Shown here one piece after another: positions 44,677-52,855 of a stretch of DNA of 64,000 bases. The stretch is from positions 2,420,001 to 2,484,000 of the forward strand of contig NZ_CP109137.1 of assembly GCF_035918095.1 (NCBI RefSeq), in the 5' to 3' direction. The notes beneath the pieces are model-generated. The model was given only the letters and a program-made list of their open reading frames with translations. It was not told the origin of the DNA and ran no database searches. Each line of letters starts with the position of its first letter. Within the stretch, counting starts at the first letter, position 1. This DNA comes from Streptomyces sp. NBC_01750 (GTDB taxonomy: Bacteria; Actinomycetota; Actinomycetes; Streptomycetales; Streptomycetaceae). The translations under genes and the position numbers were made by a program.

Positions 44677-45639
44677 GTGGTGCGCAATGCGGAGATCGGT
44701 GGTTATGGGTCTGCTGCTCTGCGGATCCTCGCTGTCGCCGCCGTCTACTACGGGTCCGCCCGGCTCGGGCTTCTTCAGCAGCTGGTGCGCGGTCAGGTCA
44801 CGCCCCTGTGGCCGCCGACGGGGGTGGCCCTGGCCGGTCTGCTCGTCCTCGGTCTGCGGATCTGGCCGGGCATCGCGCTCGGCGCCTTCCTGGCCAATGC
44901 GTCCATCGGCCCTTCGCCCCTCGCCGTGCTGGGCATCGTCGCCGGCAACACCCTGGCCCCGATCTGCGCGTACCTGATGCTGCGCCGTGCGGAGTTCCGC
45001 GAGCAACTGGACCGGCTGCGGGACGTACTGGCACTCGTTTTCCTCGGCGCGCTGGCCGGGATGCTGATCAGCTCGACCGTGGGCAGCGGTGTGCTGGTGC
45101 TGGCCGGGGCGCTGAAGGCGAGCGCCTTCTGGCCGACGTGGTCGGTGTGGTGGACCGGCGACGCGATGGGGGTCCTTGTCGTCACTCCGTTCCTGCTCAC
45201 CCTCCGCAGGGCCCGGTGGCCGCGGCGCGCCGGGCTCGTCCGCTGGATCGAGGCGGTGGCGCTGGCGCTGGGCACGCTCTTCGCGACGATTCTCGCGACA
45301 CACACCACCAACTCGTCCCTGCTCTTCGTGGTCTTCCCGTTCCTGATCTGGGCCGCCTTCCGCTTCCAGCTGGCCGGTGCCGCGCCGTGCGCCCTGGGGG
45401 TGTCGACGCTGGCGATCCTCGCCGCGGCCGCGGAGACCGGCCCGTTCGCCGGTCAGGACCTGTTCGACAGCATGGTCACGCTGCAGGCCTTCAACGGCAT
45501 CACGGCGCTGACGGCCCTGCTGCTCGCGGCGGTCATCACCGAGCGGAACAAGACCCATGAGGAGCTCGCACGGGTCTGCACACGGCTCGCCGGGATGGTG
45601 GCCGACATCGAGCCGCGCCCGGATTCGAACGACGTCTGA
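44677..45639 (+). CDS. MASE1-domain integral membrane protein
   Basis: 320 aa from GTG 44677 (GTG 44680 is equally possible), with GGGAG 11 nt upstream. It has about eight membrane helices and the MASE1 features VTPLWPPTGVALAGLLVLGLR, FWPTWSVWWTGDAMGVLVVTPF and FRFQLAGAA. MASE1 usually serves as the sensory input of histidine kinases and diguanylate cyclases; here no output domain is attached, so the protein is a stand-alone sensor or transporter-like unit. The neighbouring PP2C phosphatase lacks its own sensor, and the two might act together (inference from context). Confidence 0.88.
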   Translation: MVRNAEIGGYGSAALRILAVAAVYYGSARLGLLQQLVRGQVTPLWPPTGVALAGLLVLGLRIWPGIALGAFLANASIGPSPLAVLGIVAGNTLAPICAYLMLRRAEFREQLDRLRDVLALVFLGALAGMLISSTVGSGVLVLAGALKASAFWPTWSVWWTGDAMGVLVVTPFLLTLRRARWPRRAGLVRWIEAVALALGTLFATILATHTTNSSLLFVVFPFLIWAAFRFQLAGAAPCALGVSTLAILAAAAETGPFAGQDLFDSMVTLQAFNGITALTALLLAAVITERNKTHEELARVCTRLAGMVADIEPRPDSNDV

Positions 45640-45673
45640 CCAGCCGGGTTTTGCTTCGGTCCACAGCTGGGGT

Positions 45674-45705
45674 AGTTTTTGAACTGACCAGTCAGTTCAA
45701 AAACT
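45674..45705 (+). promoter_or_regulatory. 32-bp palindromic TetR-type operator
   Basis: Perfect arms AGTTTTTGAACTGAC (45674-45688) and GTCAGTTCAAAAACT (45691-45705) flank CA. The palindrome starts 43 nt and ends 11 nt before the ATG of the ATPase gene, in an AT-rich patch unlike the surroundings. The cassette's third gene encodes a TetR regulator, the likely ligand, which would give autoregulation. Confidence 0.85.
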
Positions 45706-45716
45706 TTGGGGGGAAC

Positions 45717-46610
45717 ATGGACAGCCCTGTCAGCCCCGACGGCAGTCACGGGGCAGCCGTCACGGCCGAGGGCTTCGGGCTCAAGGGCCCGCGCGGCTGG
45801 GCGTTCCGCTCGGTGAGCATCGAGGCGGAACCCGGCTCACTCATCGCGATCGAAGGCCCGTCCGGATCCGGCCGTACCTGTCTGCTGCTCGCGCTCACCG
45901 GCCGGATGCGTCCCACCGAGGGCCGGGGCGAGGCCGGCGGCCTGCAGCTGCCGCGGAAGATGGCCGCCGTACGCCGGATCAGCGCACTCGGCCCGGTAGC
46001 GGGCGTCAGCGAGCTCGACCCGGCGCTGACCGTCGCCGAACATCTGCGCGAACGCGCTCTGCTGCAGCGCCGCTTCGACGGCTCGCTGCGCACCCTGCTG
46101 CGGCCCCGCGCCGAGCGGGTCGCCGCGGCCCGGAGCCGTATCGCCGAGGCACTGGAGGCGGCGGGGCTGGACCTGGCCACTCTGGCCAAGGAGGAGCGCA
46201 CGGCCGTACGCGATCTGGAGCGCCTTGAGGCGCTGCGCCTGTCCGTCGCCCTCGCGCTGGTCGGCCGTCCGCGGCTGCTCGCCGTCGACGACACCGATCT
46301 CAAACTTTCCGACAGCGACCGGGCCGAGGCCTGGAAGCTGCTCCGCTCCGTCGCCGACGGCGGTACGACCGTGCTCGCCGTCTGCAGCCAGGCCCCCGAG
46401 GGCACGACGACGATCCGCACCCTCGCGGACACCGCTCCGAGGAGCGAAGACCCGACCGGGCACGCGCCAGGAGGCACGGCCCGGCCGAAGTCCGAAGACC
46501 CGACCGGACCGAAGCCCGAAAGCACGGTCCGGCCGAAGCCCGAAGTCACGATCGAGGACACCAACGAGGAGGGGGCGGCCGATGCGCTCGCCGAAACTGG
46601 CCGCGCTTGA
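45717..46610 (+). CDS. ABC-transporter-like ATP-binding protein with degenerate motifs
   Basis: 297 aa from ATG 45717, with GGGGGG upstream. It resembles an ABC ATPase: a Walker A-like GPSGSGRTC, where the conserved Lys is Arg, a Walker B-like RPRLLAVDDTD, and a switch-like AVCSQAP. The ABC signature LSGGQ is replaced by RDLERLEALRLSVALAL. The tail (about 225-297) is charged and Pro-rich and contains a repeated SEDPTG / RPKPE segment. It may have lost or reduced ATP hydrolysis. It is translated together with the YhgE/Pip gene, which overlaps its end by 29 nt. Confidence 0.82.
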   Translation: MDSPVSPDGSHGAAVTAEGFGLKGPRGWAFRSVSIEAEPGSLIAIEGPSGSGRTCLLLALTGRMRPTEGRGEAGGLQLPRKMAAVRRISALGPVAGVSELDPALTVAEHLRERALLQRRFDGSLRTLLRPRAERVAAARSRIAEALEAAGLDLATLAKEERTAVRDLERLEALRLSVALALVGRPRLLAVDDTDLKLSDSDRAEAWKLLRSVADGGTTVLAVCSQAPEGTTTIRTLADTAPRSEDPTGHAPGGTARPKSEDPTGPKPESTVRPKPEVTIEDTNEEGAADALAETGRA

Positions 46611-48669
46611 GCTGAAGCGGTTCGGCAGGGGGAAGCTGCCGCGCGCCGCGCTCGTCGCAGTCCTGCTGCTGCCGCTGCTGTACGGCGCCCTGTACCTGTG
46701 GTCGTTCTGGGATCCCTACGGTCAGCTCGACCGGATACCCGTCGCGCTCGTCAACGACGACAAGGGAGCCACCGCCGCAGGCAGGAAGGTCGCGGCCGGC
46801 GACGAGATCACCAAAGGCCTGCTGGAGAGCAAGGTCTTCGAATGGCACGAGGCCAGCGCCGCCGATGCCCGCAAGGGCGTCGAGGACGGCGCGTACTACC
46901 TCTCGCTGACCATGCCGAAGGACTTCAGCAAGCGCATCGCGTCCAGCTCCGGCGACTCTCCCGAGACCGGCGCCCTTCAGGTACGCACGAACGACGCCAA
47001 CAACTACATCGTCGGGCAGATCTCGCGGACGGTCTTCTCCGAAGTCCGTACCGCCGCCTCGACCAACGCCTCCCGCTCCTTCCTCGACCGGATCTTCATC
47101 TCCTTCTCCGACATCCATGACGCGACGGAGAAGGCCGCGAAGGGCGCCGACCGGCTCAAGGACGGGGTCGGCAAGGCGAAGAAGGGCTCCAAGGACCTCG
47201 CGGACGGGCTGAAGGACGCCAAGGACGGCAGCGGCAAGCTGGTCGGCGGCCTCTCCAAGCTCAACAAGGGCGCGAGCGATCTCGAGACCGGATCCAAGCA
47301 GGTCTGGGAAGGCACCCAGATGCTCGCCGGCAAGGTCAACGGGATGGCCGCCGACGTACGTCCGTACCTCAAGGACAACGGCAGGACGATCGGTGACACG
47401 GCCCGGCTGGTCGCCGACTCCTCCCAGGCGGTCCGCCACAACCTCGACATCCTCGTGAAGACGGCTCCCGGATCGGCCGTCCTCGCCCACAAGTCGGCGG
47501 ACGAGCTGAGCGCGATCTACAAGACGCACTGTGAGGACGCGCTGCTGCCCGACCCGACCGTCTGCCCCGCACTGAAGCGCGCCAAGACCACGGCGGCCGA
47601 TGTCGCCAAGGTCGCAGACGACGTCAACGTGCTGGTGAAGGACAACAAGGGCGATTTGAAGAAGCTGGACGGCCACCTCGCCGACCTGCAGAAGAAGGCG
47701 ACAGACCTCGCCAGGCGCTCACCGCGTCTCGACGAGGATCTGGAGTCGGCCGTCGACAAGATCAACGAGCTCAACTCGGGTGCGAAGAAGGTCGCTCAGG
47801 GAGCGGACAAGCTGCACACCGGGCTGAGCAGCGCCAAGACGGGCTCCAGTGACCTCGACACCGGCGTCGGCAGGCTCAAGAAGGGCGCGGGCAAACTGGA
47901 CGGCGGGCTCTTCAAGATCGCTGACGGCTCGACCGAGCTGGCCGGCGGACTGAACAGCGGCGTGGACAAGATCCCCGACTACGGCAAGAAGGACCGCGAC
48001 CGCCGTACCGAGGTGATGGCCGACCCCGTGAAGCTGGCCGGCCAGGCCCTGCACAAGGCGCCCAACTACGGCACCGGCTTCGCCCCGTACTTCATCCCGC
48101 TCTCCCTCTGGGTGGGCTCGATGGTGGCGTACATGATCATCCAGCCGCTCAACCGGCGGGCCCTCTCCACGGGCACCTCCGCCTGGCGGATCGCGCTGGC
48201 CGGCTGGCTGCCCGTCGCCGCGATCGGCCTGCTGCAGGTCGGTGCGCTGATGTCGGTACTGCACTGGGGCCTCGGCCTGCAGATGGCGTACGCGGCCGGC
48301 GCGATCGGCTTCCTGGCACTGGTGACCTGCTGCTTCGCCGCGATCATCCAGTGGCTGAACGCTCGCTTCGGAGCAGCGGGCCGGATCCTCGTACTGGCGC
48401 TGCTGATGCTCCAGCTGACCTCGGCCGGCGGCACCTACCCCGTACAGACCAGTCCGGCGTTCTTCAATGCGATCCATCCCTTCCTCCCGATGAGTTACGT
48501 CGTCGGGGCGCTGCGCACGCTCATCACGGGCGGCGGCCTCGGCCCGGTGTGGCAGGCGTGCGCGGTACTGGCCGCCTTCACCGGGGGCGCGATCGCGCTG
48601 ACTGCCGTGTCGGCGCGGCGCAAGCAGGTGTGGACGATAGACCGTCTGCACCCCGAGCTGAGTCTGTAG
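46582..48669 (+). CDS. YhgE/Pip-family membrane protein
   Basis: 695 aa from ATG 46582, with GGAGGGGGC at about 46567, overlapping the previous gene by 29 nt. One N-terminal helix (about 20-42) ends in SFWDPYGQLDRIPVALVNDDKGA, the Pip signature. A large extracytoplasmic domain of about 450 residues, with coiled-coil KxSxDLxxG repeats, leads to five or six C-terminal helices (about 500-680). YhgE/Pip proteins include phage-infection and type VII-associated factors in firmicutes; in actinobacteria they are ABC2-exporter-like. With the ATPase-like partner it may form an exporter. Confidence 0.9.
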   Translation: MRSPKLAALELKRFGRGKLPRAALVAVLLLPLLYGALYLWSFWDPYGQLDRIPVALVNDDKGATAAGRKVAAGDEITKGLLESKVFEWHEASAADARKGVEDGAYYLSLTMPKDFSKRIASSSGDSPETGALQVRTNDANNYIVGQISRTVFSEVRTAASTNASRSFLDRIFISFSDIHDATEKAAKGADRLKDGVGKAKKGSKDLADGLKDAKDGSGKLVGGLSKLNKGASDLETGSKQVWEGTQMLAGKVNGMAADVRPYLKDNGRTIGDTARLVADSSQAVRHNLDILVKTAPGSAVLAHKSADELSAIYKTHCEDALLPDPTVCPALKRAKTTAADVAKVADDVNVLVKDNKGDLKKLDGHLADLQKKATDLARRSPRLDEDLESAVDKINELNSGAKKVAQGADKLHTGLSSAKTGSSDLDTGVGRLKKGAGKLDGGLFKIADGSTELAGGLNSGVDKIPDYGKKDRDRRTEVMADPVKLAGQALHKAPNYGTGFAPYFIPLSLWVGSMVAYMIIQPLNRRALSTGTSAWRIALAGWLPVAAIGLLQVGALMSVLHWGLGLQMAYAAGAIGFLALVTCCFAAIIQWLNARFGAAGRILVLALLMLQLTSAGGTYPVQTSPAFFNAIHPFLPMSYVVGALRTLITGGGLGPVWQACAVLAAFTGGAIALTAVSARRKQVWTIDRLHPELSL

Positions 48670-48683
48670 GAGCGGGCGGACCT

Positions 48684-49310
48684 GTGAGAATCGACGCCAT
48701 GGACAGCAGCACCAGCACCAGACGCCGGGCGACCCGGGCAAAGCTCTACGAGGCCGCGGTGACGCTCATAGCCGAGCAGGGCTTCTCCGCCACGACGGTG
48801 GACGAGATCGCCGAACGCGCCGGGGTCGCCAAGGGCACGGTCTACTACAACTTCAAGAGCAAGACCGAGCTCTTCGAGGAGCTGCTGCGGTACGGCGTCG
48901 GGTTGCTGACAGCCTCACTGCAGTCCGCCGCCGACGAGACGGCGGAGCACGGCGGCACCAAGGTCGAGGCGCTGGACGCGATGATCAAGGCCGGTCTGGG
49001 CTTCATCGAGCGTTATCCGGCCTTCACCCAGCTGTACGTCGCCGAGCTGTGGCGCACCAACCGGGCCTGGCAGTCGACGCTTCTCGTCGTACGGCAGCAG
49101 GCGGTGGCCGTGGTCGAGACGGTCCTGCGGGAAGCAGTCGAGAGCGGCGAGCTGAGCGAGGAGATCGATGTGCCGCTGACGGCCGCCGCGTTGGTCGGGA
49201 TGGTGCTGGTGGCAGCGCTGGACTGGCAGGCGTTCCAGCCGGAACGGTCGCTCGAGGATGTGCACTCGGCGCTGTCGCGGTTGCTGCACGGCCGTGTGAG
49301 TGGCCGTTAG
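48684..49310 (+). CDS. TetR-family transcriptional regulator
   Basis: 208 aa from GTG 48684, with AGGAG 11 nt upstream; an in-frame ATG at 48699 without ribosome-binding site would shorten it by five residues. The N-terminal helix-turn-helix is TTVDEIAERAGVAKGTVYYNFKSK (cited by its ends), and the ligand-binding C-terminal domain is all-helical. It is the third gene of the cassette and the probable repressor acting at the 32-bp palindrome upstream of the first. The effector is unknown. Confidence 0.9.
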   Translation: MRIDAMDSSTSTRRRATRAKLYEAAVTLIAEQGFSATTVDEIAERAGVAKGTVYYNFKSKTELFEELLRYGVGLLTASLQSAADETAEHGGTKVEALDAMIKAGLGFIERYPAFTQLYVAELWRTNRAWQSTLLVVRQQAVAVVETVLREAVESGELSEEIDVPLTAAALVGMVLVAALDWQAFQPERSLEDVHSALSRLLHGRVSGR

Positions 49311-49399
49311 ACCTTCCATACGGCGGCCCGGACGAAGACGTCGCACGAAGACAGTCGGGGCAGACGCGGCCGCACAGAGACGGACAGGGACAGAAAAGT

Positions 49400-49444
49400 G
49401 CCGGTCGGGCGAGGCTCGATCCCCCCGAGCCTCGCCCGACCGGC
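49400..49444 (+). terminator. Terminator of the YhgE/Pip cassette
   Basis: A 19-bp perfect stem (GCCGGTCGGGCGAGGCTCG at 49400-49418 and its complement at 49426-49444) has a 7-nt loop ATCCCCC and is followed by GTTTCC. It lies 90 nt after the TetR stop. Confidence 0.88.
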
Positions 49445-49753
49445 GTTTCCCCCGTGTCCCCCCGTTGGCCCCCCGTTGGCCCCCGTCGTGCCGAAGAACC
49501 CGTTACCCCCGTTTTTCCCCGTGGTCACTGGGTTCTCCGTCGTGCTCCCCCCGCTCCGTCCGGGGAGCCGCGCCGTTCCGCCGCCCCGTGTCGGCGGTGC
49601 CGGCGCTGCGCCCCTTCCGTGGTCACCACTCTTCCTTCTGCGCAGGTAGGACCCCATCCGCGCGCGTACTCATCTCGCCCCCTAGGTACGGATACTCAGC
49701 CATCCGTGCTCAACCCCACCCGCGCGCGCCGGGGTCTGGTTACGATCGCGTCC
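49445..49753. other. Non-coding interval with C-rich short repeats
   Basis: No gene is supported between the terminator and the DUF4126 start. The stretch is C-rich on the plus strand, with CCCCCCGTTGGC repeated twice in tandem near 49457-49480 and CCCCCGT-type units continuing to 49520. TACGAT at 49741-49746 could be a -10 box for the DUF4126 gene. Confidence 0.5.
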
Positions 49754-50371
49754 GTGTCCGTACTCCCTCTCGTCTTCATCAGCGGCTGGGCCAGCGGGAT
49801 CAATGCCTATGCGGTGGTCCTGCTGTTCGGCATCTTCGGCGCGACCGGGCTCACCGACGAGGTGCCCGCATCACTGCAGCGCACCGATGTCCTGATCGTT
49901 GCGGGCGTGCTGTTCCTCTGCGAGGCGGTGGCGGACAAAATCCCGTACGTCGACTCCGTATGGGACACCGCGCACACCGTGATCCGGCCGGTGGCGGGCG
50001 CGGTCGTGGCCGCGCTGCTGGCCGGGGAGAGCGGCTCGCTTCCGGAGCTCGCGGCGGGCGCCGTCGGCGGCTCGACCGCATTGATGAGCCACCTGGTCAA
50101 GGCCGGCACCCGGATGGCGGTCAACACCTCGCCCGAGCCGTTCAGCAATGTCGCGGTGAGCATGGCGGAGGATCTGGGCGTCGCCGGGATCATCACCTTC
50201 GCGATCTTCCATCCGCTGGCGGCCGCGCTCGTCGCCGGGACGCTGCTCCTGCTGGGCATCGTGATACTGGCCTTCCTCGCCACGAAGATCCGCCGTTTCC
50301 TGCGGCGCAGAGCACAGCGCCGCGAGGAGAGACGGCCGGCGGGCGCGGAAGCGTCCAGAGCGCCCTGGTGA
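49754..50371 (+). CDS. DUF4126 membrane protein
   Basis: 205 aa from GTG 49754; GTG 49706 is an alternative in-frame start. It has five or so membrane helices and the DUF4126 features SGWASGINAYAVVLLFGIFG, CEAVADKIPYVDSVWDTAHT and KAGTRMAVNTSPEPFSN. The C-terminal tail is very basic (IRRFLRRRAQRREERR). The family is uncharacterised. A candidate -10 box (TACGAT) ends 7 nt before the GTG and no Shine-Dalgarno is seen, so a leaderless transcript is plausible. Confidence 0.87.
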   Translation: MSVLPLVFISGWASGINAYAVVLLFGIFGATGLTDEVPASLQRTDVLIVAGVLFLCEAVADKIPYVDSVWDTAHTVIRPVAGAVVAALLAGESGSLPELAAGAVGGSTALMSHLVKAGTRMAVNTSPEPFSNVAVSMAEDLGVAGIITFAIFHPLAAALVAGTLLLLGIVILAFLATKIRRFLRRRAQRREERRPAGAEASRAPW

Positions 50372-50437
50372 CCGGACCGGACCGCTCGGAAGAGCCACCG
50401 CGACGGACTGTCAGTGGTGGCCGATAAAGTCGCGGAC

Positions 50438-51925
50438 ATGGCACGGATTGCGGTGATCGGCGCCGGGATGGGCGCCATGGCGGCTGCCGCCCGGCTGGCC
50501 GTGGCAGGCCACCGGGTGACGGTGTACGAGCGCTCGGCGACCTACGGCGGCGCGGTGGGCCGGTTCGAGCGCGAGGGCTTCGTCTTCGACACCGGACCCG
50601 GTCTGCTGCATCTGCCCGCCGTCTGGCGGGACTTGTTCATCAAGACGGGCAAGGAACCGCTGGAGCGGTGCGTCGGGCTCGTCCAGGTGGACCCGGCGGG
50701 CCGGCATCTCTTCGCCGACGGCACCGAGGTGTCCCTGCCGAACGCCTCGCGGGCCGGAGTCGTCTCCGCGCTCGAAGCCGCGCTGGGCGCGGGAGCGGGC
50801 GAGCGGTGGGGCGCGTTCCTGGGCCGGGCCCGGGACGCCTGGGACCGTTCCCGGCGCCCCCTGCTCGAGGAGCCCCTGCGGACCGACTGGCAGGTGCTCG
50901 CACGCGATCCCTATCCGGCGCCGCGGCAGCGCAAGTTGCTGCGCACCCGGCAGGCGTCCACGGTCGCCGAGGTCGGCGCCCGGGAGCTGGCCGACCCGCG
51001 GCTGGCCGCGCTCCTCGAGGGGTATGCCCTCGCGTACGGCCTGGATCCCCGGCATGCCCCGGCGGGTGCCGCCCTGCTGCCGTACATGGAACAGACCTTC
51101 GGCAGTTGGTACGTCGAGGGCGGGATGCGGGAGCTGGCCCGCGCGGTGTACGAGCGGTGTCTGGCCCGGAAGGTGGAGTTCGTCTTCGGGACCGAGGTGG
51201 CCCGCATCGTCGAGAAGGACGGGCGGGCGGCGGGAGTCGAGCTCGTCGGCGGGGCGGTCGCCGGGGCCGACCATGTGGTGGCAGGCGTCGAGGCCGCCGA
51301 TCTGGTGGCACATGAGCTCTGGCAGGACAAAGACGTACGGCCCCAAGGGACCGCCGGCGGTTCACAGTTGCCCGGCAGGTTCACCGTGCTGCTGGCGCTG
51401 CGCGGGACACGGCCCGCGTCCGCCGTCCACCGGAGCGTGGTCCACTCACCCGACACCGGCGCCGAGGCTCTGGCCGTCTTCGGCGGCCGGACGGCCGAGC
51501 GGCCCACCGTCACCGTGCTGCGACCGGACGATCCGCGTACCCGCCCGGACGACGCGCACGAGGCGGTGACCCTCTCGGCGACCGTCGCGGCACACGGCGG
51601 CCAGGTCGACTGGACGGAAGCGGAGCTGCGCGAGCGGTACGCCGGGTTGCTCATCGACGCCGCGGGCGCGGCCGTGCGAGAGATACGCGAGCGCCTGTTG
51701 TGGCACGAGATCCGTACGCCCGCTGAGACGGGTGCGTTGCCCGCGCCCGCGCTCGCCGGGGTCGGCGGACGCTATCTGCACCCGGCGAACAGCACCCGGC
51801 TGCCCGGTCTGTATCTGGTGGGCGGCCGGTCGCACCCGGGCGGCGGACTGGCGCATGCCGGAATGTCGGGGGCGCTGGTGGCCGGACTGATCGTGGAGGG
51901 CAAGGACTTCCGTGGCTCTCAGTGA
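50438..51925 (+). CDS. Phytoene-desaturase-like FAD-dependent oxidoreductase
   Basis: 495 aa from ATG 50438 (GTG 50414 is a possible longer start). The N-terminal FAD-binding Rossmann motif ARIAVIGAGMGAMAAAARLAVAGHRVTVYE (GxGxxG) and GGAVGRFEREGFVFDTGP, together with the C-terminal GGRSHPGGGLAHAGMSGALVA, are typical of the CrtI/carotenoid desaturase group. No carotenoid or isoprenoid genes are nearby, so the substrate is open. Transcribed 66 nt after the DUF4126 gene, possibly in one unit. Confidence 0.88.
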   Translation: MARIAVIGAGMGAMAAAARLAVAGHRVTVYERSATYGGAVGRFEREGFVFDTGPGLLHLPAVWRDLFIKTGKEPLERCVGLVQVDPAGRHLFADGTEVSLPNASRAGVVSALEAALGAGAGERWGAFLGRARDAWDRSRRPLLEEPLRTDWQVLARDPYPAPRQRKLLRTRQASTVAEVGARELADPRLAALLEGYALAYGLDPRHAPAGAALLPYMEQTFGSWYVEGGMRELARAVYERCLARKVEFVFGTEVARIVEKDGRAAGVELVGGAVAGADHVVAGVEAADLVAHELWQDKDVRPQGTAGGSQLPGRFTVLLALRGTRPASAVHRSVVHSPDTGAEALAVFGGRTAERPTVTVLRPDDPRTRPDDAHEAVTLSATVAAHGGQVDWTEAELRERYAGLLIDAAGAAVREIRERLLWHEIRTPAETGALPAPALAGVGGRYLHPANSTRLPGLYLVGGRSHPGGGLAHAGMSGALVAGLIVEGKDFRGSQ

Positions 51926-51940
51926 GCCATCGCCGGTGCC

Positions 51941-52804
51941 TCAGTAGCGGTACTGCTGCTCGTTGTACCCGGGGTCGTAGCCGTAGGGAGAAGGCTGCTC
52001 CTGCGGCATTGGCGGGGCCTGCTGCTCGCCGTCACGCTGCTGCGGGACCCACACCCCGCCGGGCGGCGTCTCGCCGTACGGCTGCTGGGCGTACGGGTCG
52101 GCGTACTGCTGCTGGCCGCCGTAACTGTCGTAACTGGTGTAGGGCTGGTACGCGTTGTACTGCTGACCGCCGACGTAGGGGTCGGAGTACGCGGCGTATT
52201 CCTCCTGCTGCCCGGTCCCGTAGTCGTACTGCCCGGCGTATATGTCCTGGCCCGCCGGCTGCTGACCGTAGCCGGAGTAGGTGTCGTAACCCGTGCCGTA
52301 CGTGGTGTGGTTCTGGCTCTGGTCCTGCTGCTCCGCGGCATACGCGGCCTCGCTGTACACGCCGTACTGGCCGGTGTCGTCCGGCAGCGGCTGCGGCTCG
52401 TAGACCGCCTCGGGCTCGGATGCCGCGGGAACGCTCTCGTACGCGAGGTCAACGGGCTCGTACGCGAGGTCGGAGACCTCCAGCGTCGGCTCGCGCGAGG
52501 CAGCCGGGTCCTGCTTGCCGCCGGACTTGCGCCGACGGCTCGCTCCCGGGCTGCCGCCGAGCGCCCAGCCGGTGGAGAAGCCCTTGCGGAAGGAGAGCGT
52601 GACGTATGTCTGGCCGACGGCGAAGGTGATCGCGCCGAGCGCGATCACCACGACGGAGGGCGTCAGTACGCCGAGGACCACGCACAGGAAGCCGGCGAAG
52701 GCGAGCAGCCGCCAGCGCAGCCGTGCCTTGTACTGCAGCAGCACCTCACCGAGCAGCCACAGCGCGACGACGCCGAACGCGATATAGAGGACCGTCCAGC
52801 CCAT
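51941..52804 (-). CDS. Membrane protein with Tyr/Gln-rich low-complexity tail
   Basis: 287 aa from ATG 52804. Two N-terminal helices (about 3-24 and 30-70 region, VVLGVLTPSVVVIALGAITFAV) precede a short basic segment (ASRRRKSGGK). Then about 180 residues of low complexity are dominated by Tyr, Gln, Gly, Ala and Pro, with motifs such as YGQQPAG, QYDYG and YAQQPYG. The tail is prion-like in composition. I do not recognise a characterised family beyond Streptomyces-conserved hypothetical. It is convergent with the oxidoreductase gene, with only 15 bp between the stops. Confidence 0.85.
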   Translation of the reverse strand: MGWTVLYIAFGVVALWLLGEVLLQYKARLRWRLLAFAGFLCVVLGVLTPSVVVIALGAITFAVGQTYVTLSFRKGFSTGWALGGSPGASRRRKSGGKQDPAASREPTLEVSDLAYEPVDLAYESVPAASEPEAVYEPQPLPDDTGQYGVYSEAAYAAEQQDQSQNHTTYGTGYDTYSGYGQQPAGQDIYAGQYDYGTGQQEEYAAYSDPYVGGQQYNAYQPYTSYDSYGGQQQYADPYAQQPYGETPPGGVWVPQQRDGEQQAPPMPQEQPSPYGYDPGYNEQQYRY

Positions 52805-52855
52805 GCCCGCCCCTCTCCTGCGGCCGCCGCTCCGGGTCGGAGCGGGTTCGGCCGA

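Noticed and set aside
50438..51925. Carotenoid biosynthesis cluster suggested by the CrtI-like gene
   Set aside because: Neighbouring genes are unrelated membrane proteins and metF; no phytoene synthase or cyclase is nearby.
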